DNA of 64,000 nt, from positions 143,939-207,938 of the forward strand of contig DBCS01000007.1 of NCBI GenBank assembly GCA_002293185.1, read 5' to 3'. The position numbers were made by a program, and so were the translations under genes. Source of the stretch: Flavobacteriales bacterium UBA952. Its GTDB lineage: Bacteria > Bacteroidota > Bacteroidia > Flavobacteriales_D > Crocinitomicaceae. Under the pieces are notes generated by a model. It was not told the DNA's origin. It saw only the letters and a program-made list of their open reading frames with translations, and did no database searches. Below are positions 26,257 through 35,467 of the stretch, piece by piece; within the stretch, counting starts at the first letter, position 1; each line of letters opens with the position of its first letter.

Positions 26257-27417
26257 ATGCAAGAAAAAAGAGGCATTGCCATTTTAGGGTCTACTGGTTC
26301 TATCGGTACGCAAGCATTAGAAGTGTTGGCGGCATACCCTGACTATTTTGATTTACAGGTGCTGACCGCAGGTAAAAATGCCGACTTACTCATCGAGCAA
26401 TCGTTAAAATTCCAACCGAATTCGGTTGTCATTACGGACGAAAGTCAATATCAAAAAGTAAAAGATGCGCTTTGGTCTGCTGATATTCATGTATATGCCG
26501 GTCAAGAAGCACTTTGCCAAGTGGTAGAATCAACAGAGGTAGATACCGTACTTACCGCATTAGTGGGTTATGCGGGGCTCAAACCAACAATTCATGCCAT
26601 AGAAGCAGGGAAAACAATTGCTTTGGCAAACAAAGAAACGCTTGTTGTTGCGGGTGAATTAATTACCAAATTGGCTAAAGAAAAAGGCGTTAACATTTAT
26701 CCTGTAGACTCTGAGCATTCTGCTATTTTTCAGTGTTTGGTCGGAGAATTTCAAAATCCGATAGAAAAAATTTACCTCACCGCTTCTGGCGGGCCCTTTC
26801 GTGGCTTTACCCATGAGCAACTTCAAAGTGTAACTTTAGAACAAGCGCTAAAGCATCCAAACTGGAGTATGGGCGCTAAAATCACTATAGACTCCGCAAG
26901 TCTAATGAACAAAGGTTTGGAAGTCATTGAAGCCAAGTGGTTATTTGGTTTGAAGCCCGAACAAATCGATGTCATTGTACATCCTCAGTCTATTGTGCAT
27001 AGCTTGGTGCAGTTCGAAGACGGTAGCATGAAGGCACAAATGGGCTTGCCAGACATGAAATTACCCATACAATTTGCCTTGACGTATCCGTCGCGTTTCA
27101 AAACAGATTTTCCGCGCTTTAATTTCATGGATTATCCGCAGCTTACCTTTGAGCAGCCGGACCGCAAAGTATTTAAAAACTTAGATTTAGCCTACCGCGC
27201 AATGGCTGCGCAAGGAACAGCAGCATGCGCGCTCAATGCAGCCAATGAAGAGGCAGTGGCGGCATTTCTAGACAGGAAAATATCATTTTTAGAAATTGGG
27301 CAACTCAATGAGTTTTGTATGCAAAATGTTGCCAATATCTTGAATCCGCAATACGAAGATTACGTGGCCACTGACGCAAAAGCTCGGGCCTTTGTTCAGG
27401 ATCAGTTGGGCAAATAA
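26257..27417 (+). CDS. dxr: 1-deoxy-D-xylulose 5-phosphate reductoisomerase
   Basis: This 386-residue enzyme makes 2-C-methylerythritol 4-phosphate with NADPH, the committed step of the non-mevalonate isoprenoid pathway. The NADPH fold starts GIAILGSTGSIGTQALEV. NKETLVVAGEL, PVDSEHSAIFQCL (metal-binding Asp and Glu), the flexible loop ASGGPFRG, and the SLMNKGLEVIEAKWLF segment with its Asn, Lys and Glu ligands are all present. The start was set by the promoter box and by the conserved N-terminus. The gene diverges from the phytase locus and converges on the SprA-like gene, with 6 bases between their ends. Confidence 0.97.
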   Translation: MQEKRGIAILGSTGSIGTQALEVLAAYPDYFDLQVLTAGKNADLLIEQSLKFQPNSVVITDESQYQKVKDALWSADIHVYAGQEALCQVVESTEVDTVLTALVGYAGLKPTIHAIEAGKTIALANKETLVVAGELITKLAKEKGVNIYPVDSEHSAIFQCLVGEFQNPIEKIYLTASGGPFRGFTHEQLQSVTLEQALKHPNWSMGAKITIDSASLMNKGLEVIEAKWLFGLKPEQIDVIVHPQSIVHSLVQFEDGSMKAQMGLPDMKLPIQFALTYPSRFKTDFPRFNFMDYPQLTFEQPDRKVFKNLDLAYRAMAAQGTAACALNAANEEAVAAFLDRKISFLEIGQLNEFCMQNVANILNPQYEDYVATDAKARAFVQDQLGK

Positions 27418-27423
27418 CAAGTT

Positions 27424-30400
27424 TTAAAAATTGGCGCGCAATTCCATGCCGCCCGTATGCACAACCGGAAGCCCTTCCATGAGGCGCCCGCCATAATTGA
27501 GACTTAACAGGAGGTTTTTACCGACAATTTTTTGAAAACTCAAGCTCCAAGTCCAATTGGCGCCGGGTCTTAAGCCTTCTAGCATCTCGTACCCAACAGC
27601 AGAAAGCGACGCTCCCGTAAAATCGAAATAGACATATTTGAAAGATCCATTGAGGCTTCCATTTTGGCTGCGGTTGATTTTCCAAGTTGTTTCCACAGAT
27701 TTCGATAAGGCTTCTTGTCCGCCAAAAGCCAGTGCGTTTAATTTATGTCCGATACTTCCTATAATGGTTAGTCTTACAGCAGAACCTTCTTGATAAATAA
27801 GTTGCGGTTTCAATTCTTTAAACTGAATAATAAAGTTTCGGCCGCTTGTATAGTCGGCAAGTGAGCCAGACTCGCCACTGATCAGCGTGGTTTCAAAGGC
27901 AAGGCGAGGGGAAATATTTGCACGGAGGTTGAGTTGTTTTTTATACAGACTGCGTGCGTCATAACCGCTGGCCAGTAGCATTTTGGTTTCTTGCTGCAAC
28001 CAATTGTATTCAGCACTAAATACTTTTGCATTGCGGTTAAAAAACAATGAATTTGAGAACTGCGCATTTGCAGATTGTAGTGTAAGTTCTGAAATATCTG
28101 CTGCCAACGGATTGACCCACTGCCAGGTATTGGCATCTTGTAATTTGCGTTGAATACGTATTCTCGTTTGATTTGAAAACTTCGACAAGATCCCTAAAAC
28201 TCCTTGCCGCTGCCGCCAAAGTAACTCAGGCCGCCAAAGAACGCTTTGGTTCCATTCGTTGGCAAATACAGGCGCGTAGCTGGCACTGGGTACAAAAACA
28301 CGGATGTAATCGGCTTGGTCGGCATATATGGCTTGTTCAAATTCATTGAGGTCTTTGATGCCATCAGCGTTGTAGTCTATCCATGTATAGATACCTTGGC
28401 CGTCATTGACCCTAATGTATTGAAAACGCCGTTTTTGTTCGAGTCCTGAACCTAATTCGTAAAATGTATTGAAGGTGAGCGCATTTTTGAAATAGCGCGC
28501 ATTGTAATCAAAACGTGCTACTAAACTTTTTTCTGCTGTCTGATTGATCAATGCAGAATCTAGGATTGCTAGTTGTCTTGCACCCAGTAGAATTTGGAGG
28601 TTTTGTTTGCTATTTGGTTCCCACTTGAGTTCTAAACCAGTGGTTTGGGCCTTGGCGGCAAGTTGCAGTAAACTGTCAGGCCGCCAGTCATAACGCTCGC
28701 GGTAAAATACTTTTAAATGCAGTTTACTTGAGGTTTGAAGCGCAATAAACGTCTGGGCATCATAAAATTGATAGGAATTGGCTTGGGTTGCCCCTGAAAA
28801 CTGGTTCCATTCGTGGTCGTCTATCCAGCCAATTTTGAACATACCGAGTTGTTTGCTGAGTTGCAAGCGGTGCCTAATAAAATAATTTTGGTTGTCTTGC
28901 ACTTGAGAACGCAGCGCCGATGCATCCCATTTGGCATCCCAATTATTTTGTTTCCAATTGCCGTCTGTAAATAATCTATACCCTTGAAAAAGGGTATCAA
29001 TAGCTAAAAATTGCCCAATCAAATTGATTTGTCCTCTTGAACTATGGCTTAAATTTTGTCTGAAGTCCATTTGTCTTTGTGACCCTAAAAAGTTTTGGTT
29101 GCGGATATTCCAGTCTCGGTCAAATTCTACAGCCCGAAACTGCTCGATAGGTTCAAATTGGGCATTCAAATACAAGTACTCCAAAGTTGTTTCAAGGCTG
29201 CGTTTGTTGCTGTCGATTAGCGTTGTTTGCTCAAAGCGCAAGCCACCTTTCGAGGCTACACCAAAATTATTTGCGTCGTCTAAAGATGAAAACAAATTGA
29301 GGTCAGACTCGCTGAGTGCGTTTTCTGTGTAAAGCGTTAAGTTCGGATGCAATTGATAAGATATCCCGGCACTGGCCATTTGTTTTCTTTTGGGCGTTTG
29401 AACCCTTCTAATTGGTGCAAAATTTCCTTGTGATATGCCATTGACAGGAGCAATCCATTTATAATAATTTCCCGCTGCGCTCACGCCACTCAGTACGTAG
29501 TCTCCTTGGTTTGGCCCTACTTCAGTAAACGTGCTGCGGTATAAGGCTTGCTCAGGGTCTACACTGAAAACCAGAATATTTTGGTAGCCCATGGTGTCGA
29601 TGAGTCTATACATATTTGCATTTTCGAGGTAACCTGATGAGTCATAACCTATGACAAATGCTTGGTTGAGTTGATCGCCAATGAGACTCAGTTGCAGTAG
29701 TTGCTCGGTCGAGAGAAGCTGCTGTAAGGGCTGGTTTTTTAGATCTTGTTCTTGATAAAGTGCCACCCAAGTTTTGAGTTTTGTGCTTTCGTAGCGCGTG
29801 TTGTGTTGTAGCAAACTGCGTGCATAATTTTGATCGGCGTACTGAAACTCTGCTACAATTCGGCTGTCTTTGGTAATAAGATGTCTAGAGGTAAAAGTGA
29901 GTTCGGCGCTGGCATAATCAATGATATAATCAAACTCTTGACCGCGTTGCATGAGTCGACCATCAATATAAATTCTTTCTGTACCTGCCAGAATTAAAAT
30001 AAAGGGCTCGTTGGTTGCACCGGTAAGTCTATAAGGCCCCTGTACTGCTTCTAAACCCTGAATAATTTGCCTTTGAAACTTTCCTTTGGATAGACCCACG
30101 CTGCTTTGTGTATAGAGCTTTGCCCCTTTATCTGTTTGCCAATTATACTGTCCAGTAATGCCTTGTCCACGTTTGCGATAACACATAAGTTGCCCATCTG
30201 GTTTGTCTATCCAGAAGTCGCCAGCGGTAATTTTGAGCTGTTCATTGTGTATTTGTATAAAGACTTGGTCGAATTCACGGAGCTGGTTGGTGGTGCCTGA
30301 GGCTTGAAAGGGAATATTGGCATCGGACAGCGCTGCTGTCAGCGTCAGGTTGGAGGCGATTTGGCCGTTGAGTTGAAGGTTGAGCGCTGAATTAAGCCCA

Positions 30401-30879
30401 AGGCTTTGGTTGTTTCCAAAACCAATACCACGCGCCAAGCTTCCGCTTTTGTGCAGTGCGCTACCTCCGAATAAATCAGTTGTGGAGTTTGTTTCAATCT
30501 GAAACTTTTCTCGTTCTTTTTCTAGGTTTATGCCAGGTGTATTGGTCCTAAGCGTATAGCGCTGAAAACTTTGCTGAAGTGCAAAGGGAAAAACCTGAAA
30601 CCGCAAGTATATCGTATCCGTAGGTGTGGCAATCCATTGAAATATATTTGTGGTACTATCTAATCTATAGTCTTCTTTGCGAAACCGAATGGTATCTGTA
30701 AAATATGGAGAACTTGAAAATTGAAGCGATGGCGTATAGATGCTATTGCTGTCCAAAAATAAGGTTTGCTGAGTGGGCGCGAGTAAGACCACTTTTTTAT
30801 GCCCTTGACTATAGCCTGTAAGCACAAAGAATTGGCAAGATAATAAGACAAGTAAACAAAACTTCAAGAAGCGTTTCAT
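27424..30879 (-). CDS. large SprA-like outer-membrane beta-barrel protein, uncharacterised
   Basis: This 1151-residue protein has a signal peptide (about residues 1-24, ending TGYSQ), an almost entirely beta-rich body and a C-terminal Phe, as expected of an outer-membrane barrel. Residues about 145-185 read GSLARGIGFGNNQSLGLNS and then LQLNGQIASNLTLTAALSD, ahead of a DQVFIQI segment. This is a conserved Bacteroidota surface family I recognise only as uncharacterised. Near residues 300-345, IYIDGRLMQRGQEFDYIIDY followed by AELTF resembles a motif of the type IX translocon protein SprA/Sov, but the protein is half SprA's length. It lies 44 bases downstream of serS and is probably cotranscribed. 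Confidence 0.7.
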   Translation of the reverse strand: MKRFLKFCLLVLLSCQFFVLTGYSQGHKKVVLLAPTQQTLFLDSNSIYTPSLQFSSSPYFTDTIRFRKEDYRLDSTTNIFQWIATPTDTIYLRFQVFPFALQQSFQRYTLRTNTPGINLEKEREKFQIETNSTTDLFGGSALHKSGSLARGIGFGNNQSLGLNSALNLQLNGQIASNLTLTAALSDANIPFQASGTTNQLREFDQVFIQIHNEQLKITAGDFWIDKPDGQLMCYRKRGQGITGQYNWQTDKGAKLYTQSSVGLSKGKFQRQIIQGLEAVQGPYRLTGATNEPFILILAGTERIYIDGRLMQRGQEFDYIIDYASAELTFTSRHLITKDSRIVAEFQYADQNYARSLLQHNTRYESTKLKTWVALYQEQDLKNQPLQQLLSTEQLLQLSLIGDQLNQAFVIGYDSSGYLENANMYRLIDTMGYQNILVFSVDPEQALYRSTFTEVGPNQGDYVLSGVSAAGNYYKWIAPVNGISQGNFAPIRRVQTPKRKQMASAGISYQLHPNLTLYTENALSESDLNLFSSLDDANNFGVASKGGLRFEQTTLIDSNKRSLETTLEYLYLNAQFEPIEQFRAVEFDRDWNIRNQNFLGSQRQMDFRQNLSHSSRGQINLIGQFLAIDTLFQGYRLFTDGNWKQNNWDAKWDASALRSQVQDNQNYFIRHRLQLSKQLGMFKIGWIDDHEWNQFSGATQANSYQFYDAQTFIALQTSSKLHLKVFYRERYDWRPDSLLQLAAKAQTTGLELKWEPNSKQNLQILLGARQLAILDSALINQTAEKSLVARFDYNARYFKNALTFNTFYELGSGLEQKRRFQYIRVNDGQGIYTWIDYNADGIKDLNEFEQAIYADQADYIRVFVPSASYAPVFANEWNQSVLWRPELLWRQRQGVLGILSKFSNQTRIRIQRKLQDANTWQWVNPLAADISELTLQSANAQFSNSLFFNRNAKVFSAEYNWLQQETKMLLASGYDARSLYKKQLNLRANISPRLAFETTLISGESGSLADYTSGRNFIIQFKELKPQLIYQEGSAVRLTIIGSIGHKLNALAFGGQEALSKSVETTWKINRSQNGSLNGSFKYVYFDFTGASLSAVGYEMLEGLRPGANWTWSLSFQKIVGKNLLLSLNYGGRLMEGLPVVHTGGMELRANF

Positions 30880-30923
30880 GGGCTAGGACCTCTTATTAAC
30901 GTCGATTTTGCCCAGACATTGCG

Positions 30924-32192
30924 TTAGTCGATAACTGAAAAACCTGTATACGCTTGAAGAGCCTTAGGGATTTGTATACCGTTTGCTGTTTGATGGTTCT
31001 CGAGTAGTGAAGCCAGGATGCGAGGGAGTGCCAATGCGGAGCCATTAAGGGTGTGGCAAAGGGTTGTCTTTTTATCGTCTTTGAAGCGCAATTTTAAGCG
31101 GTTGGTCTGAAAGGTATCGAATCTGGATACAGAACTTACCTCGAGCCATTTTTCTTGTGCTGCGGAGTATACCTCGAAGTCGTAGGTGAGCGCAGAGGCA
31201 AAGCCCATATCGCCGCCACACAAACGTAGAATGCGGTAAGGCAGCTCGAGTTTGTCGAGTAAGTTTTTGACGTGTTCTAGCATTTCGTCGAGTGCTTTGG
31301 CAGTGTTGTCGGGGTGTTCGACGCGTACAATTTCTACTTTATCGAATTGGTGCAAGCGGTTGAGGCCACGCACGTCTTTGCCATAAGAACCGGCCTCTCT
31401 TCTAAAACATGGTGTATAGCCACACATTTTGATAGAAAAATTGTCGTCTGGCAAAATGACATCTCTGTAAATATTGGTGAGCGGAACTTCTGCAGTTGGA
31501 ATAAGGTAAAAGTCGTCTTCTTTTACGTAGTACATCTGACCTTCTTTGTCTGGAAGTTGGCCTGTTCCGTAGCCACTTGCTTCATTGACCATATGTGGTG
31601 AAATGAACTCTTCATAACCAGCAGCAATGGCTTCGTCCAGGAAAAATTGAATAAGGGCGCGTTGAAGCCTTGCCCCTTTACCGCGGTAAAATGGAAACCC
31701 AGCACCTGTTACCTTGACACCTAGTTCAAAATCGATGAGTTTGAATTTTTTGGCGAGATCCCAGTGTGGTTGAGCTTCAAATCCAAATTGAGGTATGGCA
31801 CCGGCTTCGAATATGTTTTGGTTGTCTTCGGCATCTTTACCCTGAACAACGTCTTGATGCGGCACGTTTGGAAGGGTATAAAGTAGTGTTTGCAGGCGGT
31901 TTTCCAAGGTGTTGACTTGTTCTTTGAGCTCAGCCTCTTGGGTTTTTAAAACACTTGTTTTTTCTTTGAGTGCTGTTGCTTCGGCTTGTTTTCCACTTTT
32001 GAAGAGTTCGCCAATAGAACGAGCTAGTTGGTTCATTTCGGCAGCCACTTGATCGAGTTGGGTTTTGGCCGCGCGCCAGTTTTGGTCGGTTTCTAGGATG
32101 TCTGCTATGGTTTGACTTGCATCGATATTTCTCTTGGCCAAACCTATTAGAATGGTTTCTTTTTCTTGACGTATCCGTTGAATTTCTAGCAT
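30924..32192 (-). CDS. serS: seryl-tRNA synthetase
   Basis: This 422-residue class II synthetase charges tRNA-Ser. The N-terminal long coiled-coil arm (about residues 27-105, rich in Lys/Glu/Gln) reaches for the tRNA variable arm. The core shows GTGQLPDKEGQMYY, LIPTAEVPLTN, motif 2 at CFRREAGSYGKDVRGLNRLH, and motif 3 near LNGSALALPRILASLLEN. I chose the ATG at 32190-32192 (MLEIQRIRQEK), about where the family begins. The frame stays open for 62 codons upstream, but that stretch would cross a perfect -7 box and the divergent dut promoter. Confidence 0.96.
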   Translation of the reverse strand: MLEIQRIRQEKETILIGLAKRNIDASQTIADILETDQNWRAAKTQLDQVAAEMNQLARSIGELFKSGKQAEATALKEKTSVLKTQEAELKEQVNTLENRLQTLLYTLPNVPHQDVVQGKDAEDNQNIFEAGAIPQFGFEAQPHWDLAKKFKLIDFELGVKVTGAGFPFYRGKGARLQRALIQFFLDEAIAAGYEEFISPHMVNEASGYGTGQLPDKEGQMYYVKEDDFYLIPTAEVPLTNIYRDVILPDDNFSIKMCGYTPCFRREAGSYGKDVRGLNRLHQFDKVEIVRVEHPDNTAKALDEMLEHVKNLLDKLELPYRILRLCGGDMGFASALTYDFEVYSAAQEKWLEVSSVSRFDTFQTNRLKLRFKDDKKTTLCHTLNGSALALPRILASLLENHQTANGIQIPKALQAYTGFSVID

Positions 32193-32210
32193 ATATACTC
32201 GATTGTATGA

Positions 32211-32218
32211 CAAAAGTA
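32211..32218 (-). promoter_or_regulatory. -7 promoter element for serS
   Basis: The minus strand reads TACTTTTG, a perfect TAnnTTTG match, 18 bases before the serS ATG at 32192. Confidence 0.65.
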
Positions 32219-32286
32219 AGCAAATACGCTCAAAATGACGGATGTTGTCCATACTAAGCTGTTGATTATTCCTTGAAAAGCGTGGC

Positions 32287-32314
32287 TTGTACGTGTAGAA
32301 TTGCGCTAATTTTG
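32287..32314 (+). promoter_or_regulatory. complete promoter (-33 TTG and -7 TAATTTTG) for the dut operon
   Basis: TTG at 32287-32289 and TAATTTTG at 32307-32314 are separated by 17 bases, the best two-part Bacteroidota promoter in the window. The dut ATG follows the -7 box after only 4 bases, so the mRNA is probably leaderless. Confidence 0.75.
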
Positions 32315-32318
32315 GAAG

Positions 32319-32762
32319 ATGAGTTCGCATGATGTAAAAATTGTAAATAAGAGTAGGCATCAAATGCCAACTTACCAAACGCCAGGCGCATCTGGAATGG
32401 ATGTATGTGCACTTTTAGACACGCCGCTTACCCTTGCGCCAATGCAGCGCGCTTTGGTTCCTACAGGTATTTATATCGAGATGGACCAAAGTTTAGAATG
32501 CCAAGTAAGGCCACGTAGTGGTTTGGCCTTGAAAAAAGGGCTTACCGTTTTGAATACCCCAGGTACCATAGATGCTGATTACCGCGGTGAAGTTGGCATC
32601 ATTCTTGTCAATTTGTCTTTAGAACACGTCACTATCACCGACGGCGAACGCATTGCACAACTCGTATTTTGTAAAGTAGAAAAAGTAAACCTGATCCAAG
32701 TCCAAGAACTAGACACCTCGGAGCGTGGCTATGGAGGTTTTGGTAGCACAGGTTTGAAATAA
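32319..32762 (+). CDS. dut: dUTP diphosphatase (dUTPase)
   Basis: The 147-residue trimeric enzyme hydrolyses dUTP to dUMP, keeping uracil out of DNA and feeding thymidylate synthesis. The five family motifs can be followed: ASGMDVCALLD (1), VRPRSGLALKKG (2, with the ribose-binding Ser), NTPGTIDADYRGEVGIIL (3, with the catalytic Asp), GERIAQLVF (4) and ERGYGGFGSTG (5, the P-loop-like tail). It is the first gene of a run of five: dut, nucleotidyltransferase, TPR lipoprotein, LolB-like protein and EnvC-like protein. Confidence 0.97.
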   Translation: MSSHDVKIVNKSRHQMPTYQTPGASGMDVCALLDTPLTLAPMQRALVPTGIYIEMDQSLECQVRPRSGLALKKGLTVLNTPGTIDADYRGEVGIILVNLSLEHVTITDGERIAQLVFCKVEKVNLIQVQELDTSERGYGGFGSTGLK

Positions 32763-32769
32763 AGATATC

Positions 32770-33777
32770 ATGAAAGTAATAGTCCCTATGGCGGGTCGTG
32801 GAAGCCGACTCAGACCCCACACACTCACAATTCCTAAACCTCTTGTTCCGGTCGGTGGAAAGCCAATTGTACACCGTTTAGTGGCTGATATTGCACGCGT
32901 ATGCGCTGAGCCCATTGAAGAAATTGCTTTTGTGGTAGGTGAATTTGGAGAGGCGGTAGAAAAGGAGCTTTTGGCTGTTGCTGAAAGTCTTGGAGCCAAA
33001 GGAAGCATTCATTATCAGCTTCAAGCCCTTGGCACTGCCCATGCTGTTTTGTGCGCAGCCGAGGCCTTGGATGGCCCAGTTGTGGTTGCTTTTGCCGACA
33101 CACTTTTTAAAGCAGATTTTAAAATCTCTAAAGAAGATGAAGGTATTTTATGGGTCAAGCAAATAGAAGACCCGAGTGCATTTGGTGTGGTCAAGCTCAA
33201 TTCGGACGGTGAAATTATAGACTTTGTAGAGAAACCGCAAACCTTTGTTTCGGATTTAGCCATGATTGGCATTTACTATTTCAGAGATGGCGCACGCCTC
33301 AAGCAAGAACTGCAATACCTCATTGATCATGCAGTCATTAAAAGTGGTGAGTACCAGCTACCTGATGCACTGCGCAGACTTACCGAAGCAGGTGTAGCTT
33401 TTAAGCCAGGCACCGTTGAAGAATGGCTAGATTGCGGCAATAAGGAGGTGACGGTTCAAACCAACCAGCGCGTACTTGAACACGACCTCGAAGCAGGCCG
33501 CTTACAAAATTTATCTGCTTATTTATCGGATAGCGTCATTATTCAGCCTTGCTATATTGGGCCTAATGTGCATATTGAAAGATCTATAGTTGGCCCTCAT
33601 GTTTCTTTGGGAGAAGGAACAGTGCTTAAAGACGTCAATATTAAAAATTGCATAGTTGGTGCTCAGACCAAGCTGTTTGATGTCAATTTAGCAGGCGCCA
33701 TGATTGGTTCCAATGCGCAATATACGGGCCGCTCTAAAGACCTCAGTCTTGGAGATTTTAGCAGTGTTCATGAATAA
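32770..33777 (+). CDS. sugar-phosphate nucleotidyltransferase
   Basis: This 335-residue protein has the N-terminal nucleotidyltransferase fold with the signature VPMAGRGSRLRPHTLTIPKP (GxGxR...KP) and VVVAFADTLF holding the metal-binding Asp. The C-terminal ~70 residues (PCYIGPNVHIERSIVGPHVS) form a left-handed beta-helix of hexapeptide type. It should make an NDP-sugar from an NTP and a sugar 1-phosphate. The family includes glucose-1-phosphate thymidylyl- and mannose-1-phosphate guanylyltransferases, and I cannot choose between them. It begins 7 bases after dut, and its last 8 bases overlap the TPR lipoprotein gene. Confidence 0.88.
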   Translation: MKVIVPMAGRGSRLRPHTLTIPKPLVPVGGKPIVHRLVADIARVCAEPIEEIAFVVGEFGEAVEKELLAVAESLGAKGSIHYQLQALGTAHAVLCAAEALDGPVVVAFADTLFKADFKISKEDEGILWVKQIEDPSAFGVVKLNSDGEIIDFVEKPQTFVSDLAMIGIYYFRDGARLKQELQYLIDHAVIKSGEYQLPDALRRLTEAGVAFKPGTVEEWLDCGNKEVTVQTNQRVLEHDLEAGRLQNLSAYLSDSVIIQPCYIGPNVHIERSIVGPHVSLGEGTVLKDVNIKNCIVGAQTKLFDVNLAGAMIGSNAQYTGRSKDLSLGDFSSVHE

Positions 33778-35467
33778 GTTGTTTTTCGCCCTCGCTGTCT
33801 TTGCATTGGCTTCGTGTAAAATGCACGAACCCGCCGCACTTACCCAAGACCCTGCATACATTCGGCAGTTTCATAGTGGCGTGCGCAACATGCTCAATGA
33901 ACAGCACGAGGCAGCAATACTAGATTTTAAAGCGTGTTTACAAAAACAGCCAAAAGACGCGGCTGTTCATTACGCTCTTTTTCAGACCTATCTCAAGCAA
34001 GAACAATATGAAGCAGCGGCCTACCACACTCAACAAGCTGCCGCACTAGACCCCAATAATCTGCATTATAAGCGCGAGTTGGCTTTTATGCTCCAACAAT
34101 TAGGTAAAGCGCAAGAAGCGGCTGCAGTTTTTGAAGGACTCCTCAAAGTAGAGCCCAAAAATATCGACTATTACAGTGGTGTGCTTAGGTGCTACGACCA
34201 ACTTCAGAAACCTGCGAAGTCTTATGGTGTTATACAAAAAATGGAGCAACAACTCGGCGAGAATCCAAATACTGTTCTTGAAAAGTTTCGGTTGTTGCAA
34301 CAAATGGGCAAAGCTAAAGATGCAGTTGCTGTGCTCGAAGCGGCGCGTGTAAAGTTTCCGTCCGAACCAAGTATTCTCGCCAATTTAGTTGATCACTATT
34401 TTAAAATGCAGGATTATTCGGCAGGTTTTGGCATACTCAAAGACCTCGTTGAAGCGGATCCAAACAATGGAGTTGCCTTACTCATGTATGGTGAAATGCT
34501 CTACCGTTCAGGTAAGGTCGAAGAAGGTAAAAAGTATTTGTATTCAGGTATTTTAGCCGATGGTGCAAGTTTAGATCAAAAGATGAATATTTTGATCATG
34601 TTGGTCAATGAAAACAAACAAACAACAGTTGAGCCAAAATTAGAACCGCTCGTACTGTACATGACTCAAGCCTACCCAAATGAAGCCAAAGCACACTCCA
34701 TTGCCGGCGATTATTTTTATGTTGTTGGCCAACCGCTAGCAGCCATAGAGAGCTACCAACAAACGCTGCGCTGCGACCCTAATTTGTATCCAGTTTGGAA
34801 TCAGGTCCTCATTTTAGAATTTGAACAAGGCCGTTGGTCTGCGCTCCAAAAAGATGCAACGGCTTGCGCAGAACTATTCCCAACCCAAGCCCTACCTTTT
34901 TTCTTTAAAGGCCTTGCGCTCAATCGGATAGGTTCTTACACAGCGGCACTTGAAAATCTAGAAGCAGCACAAGCCGTTTTGATTGGAGATAAGGCCCTAC
35001 TAGCAGAGGTTCTGGCTCAAATTGGTGTGGCATATTTTGGTCAAAACAACCATCCAAAAGCCCTCGCTCAATTTAAAGAAGCGATGCAGTTGAGTCAGGG
35101 CAGCCTTTTAATTGAACTAATTTATCTTCATGAACTTGCTAAATATCTTATTGAAGCCAATAAAACAAATGAAAGATTAGCAGAATTAGTACAGCAGTTT
35201 CCTACTAATCCTCGTTGTCATTATGAATATGCCTATTCATTTTTTCAGTTAGAGAACTTTAATAGCGCCCTAGCATCACTGCTCAAAATTCAAGATCAAA
35301 AATTTATAAATAGCTCGGCTCATCAGGAATTACTGGGTGATATTTATTTTAAATTGGGTCGAGAACAAGAGGGTATTGCATGCTGGCAAAATGCCCTTAG
35401 CCTTGGAGAAGGAAGTAACTTACTAAGCAAGAAATTAACTAAAAAAAGTTATGTACAAATTCCTTAA
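33770..35467 (+). CDS. TPR-repeat lipoprotein
   Basis: The 565-residue protein has a lipoprotein signal starting MNKLFFALAV with lipobox ALASC (Cys at about residue 16). I chose the ATG at 33770, which overlaps the upstream stop, over an earlier start that would bury this signal. The mature protein is a run of tetratricopeptide repeats, e.g. AAVHYALFQTYLKQEQYEAA, and several more helix pairs up to QELLGDIYFKLGREQEG near the end. TPRs are protein-binding scaffolds; the partner is unknown. Its last 17 bases overlap the LolB-like gene, so translation is probably coupled. Conservation of this order in Bacteroidota suggests a job in envelope assembly. Confidence 0.88.
   Translation: MNKLFFALAVFALASCKMHEPAALTQDPAYIRQFHSGVRNMLNEQHEAAILDFKACLQKQPKDAAVHYALFQTYLKQEQYEAAAYHTQQAAALDPNNLHYKRELAFMLQQLGKAQEAAAVFEGLLKVEPKNIDYYSGVLRCYDQLQKPAKSYGVIQKMEQQLGENPNTVLEKFRLLQQMGKAKDAVAVLEAARVKFPSEPSILANLVDHYFKMQDYSAGFGILKDLVEADPNNGVALLMYGEMLYRSGKVEEGKKYLYSGILADGASLDQKMNILIMLVNENKQTTVEPKLEPLVLYMTQAYPNEAKAHSIAGDYFYVVGQPLAAIESYQQTLRCDPNLYPVWNQVLILEFEQGRWSALQKDATACAELFPTQALPFFFKGLALNRIGSYTAALENLEAAQAVLIGDKALLAEVLAQIGVAYFGQNNHPKALAQFKEAMQLSQGSLLIELIYLHELAKYLIEANKTNERLAELVQQFPTNPRCHYEYAYSFFQLENFNSALASLLKIQDQKFINSSAHQELLGDIYFKLGREQEGIACWQNALSLGEGSNLLSKKLTKKSYVQIP

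Noticed and set aside
32193..32378. N-terminal extension of serS by 62 residues
   Set aside because: It would run across a perfect serS -7 box and the dut promoter and overlap dut; the family start fits the ATG at 32192.
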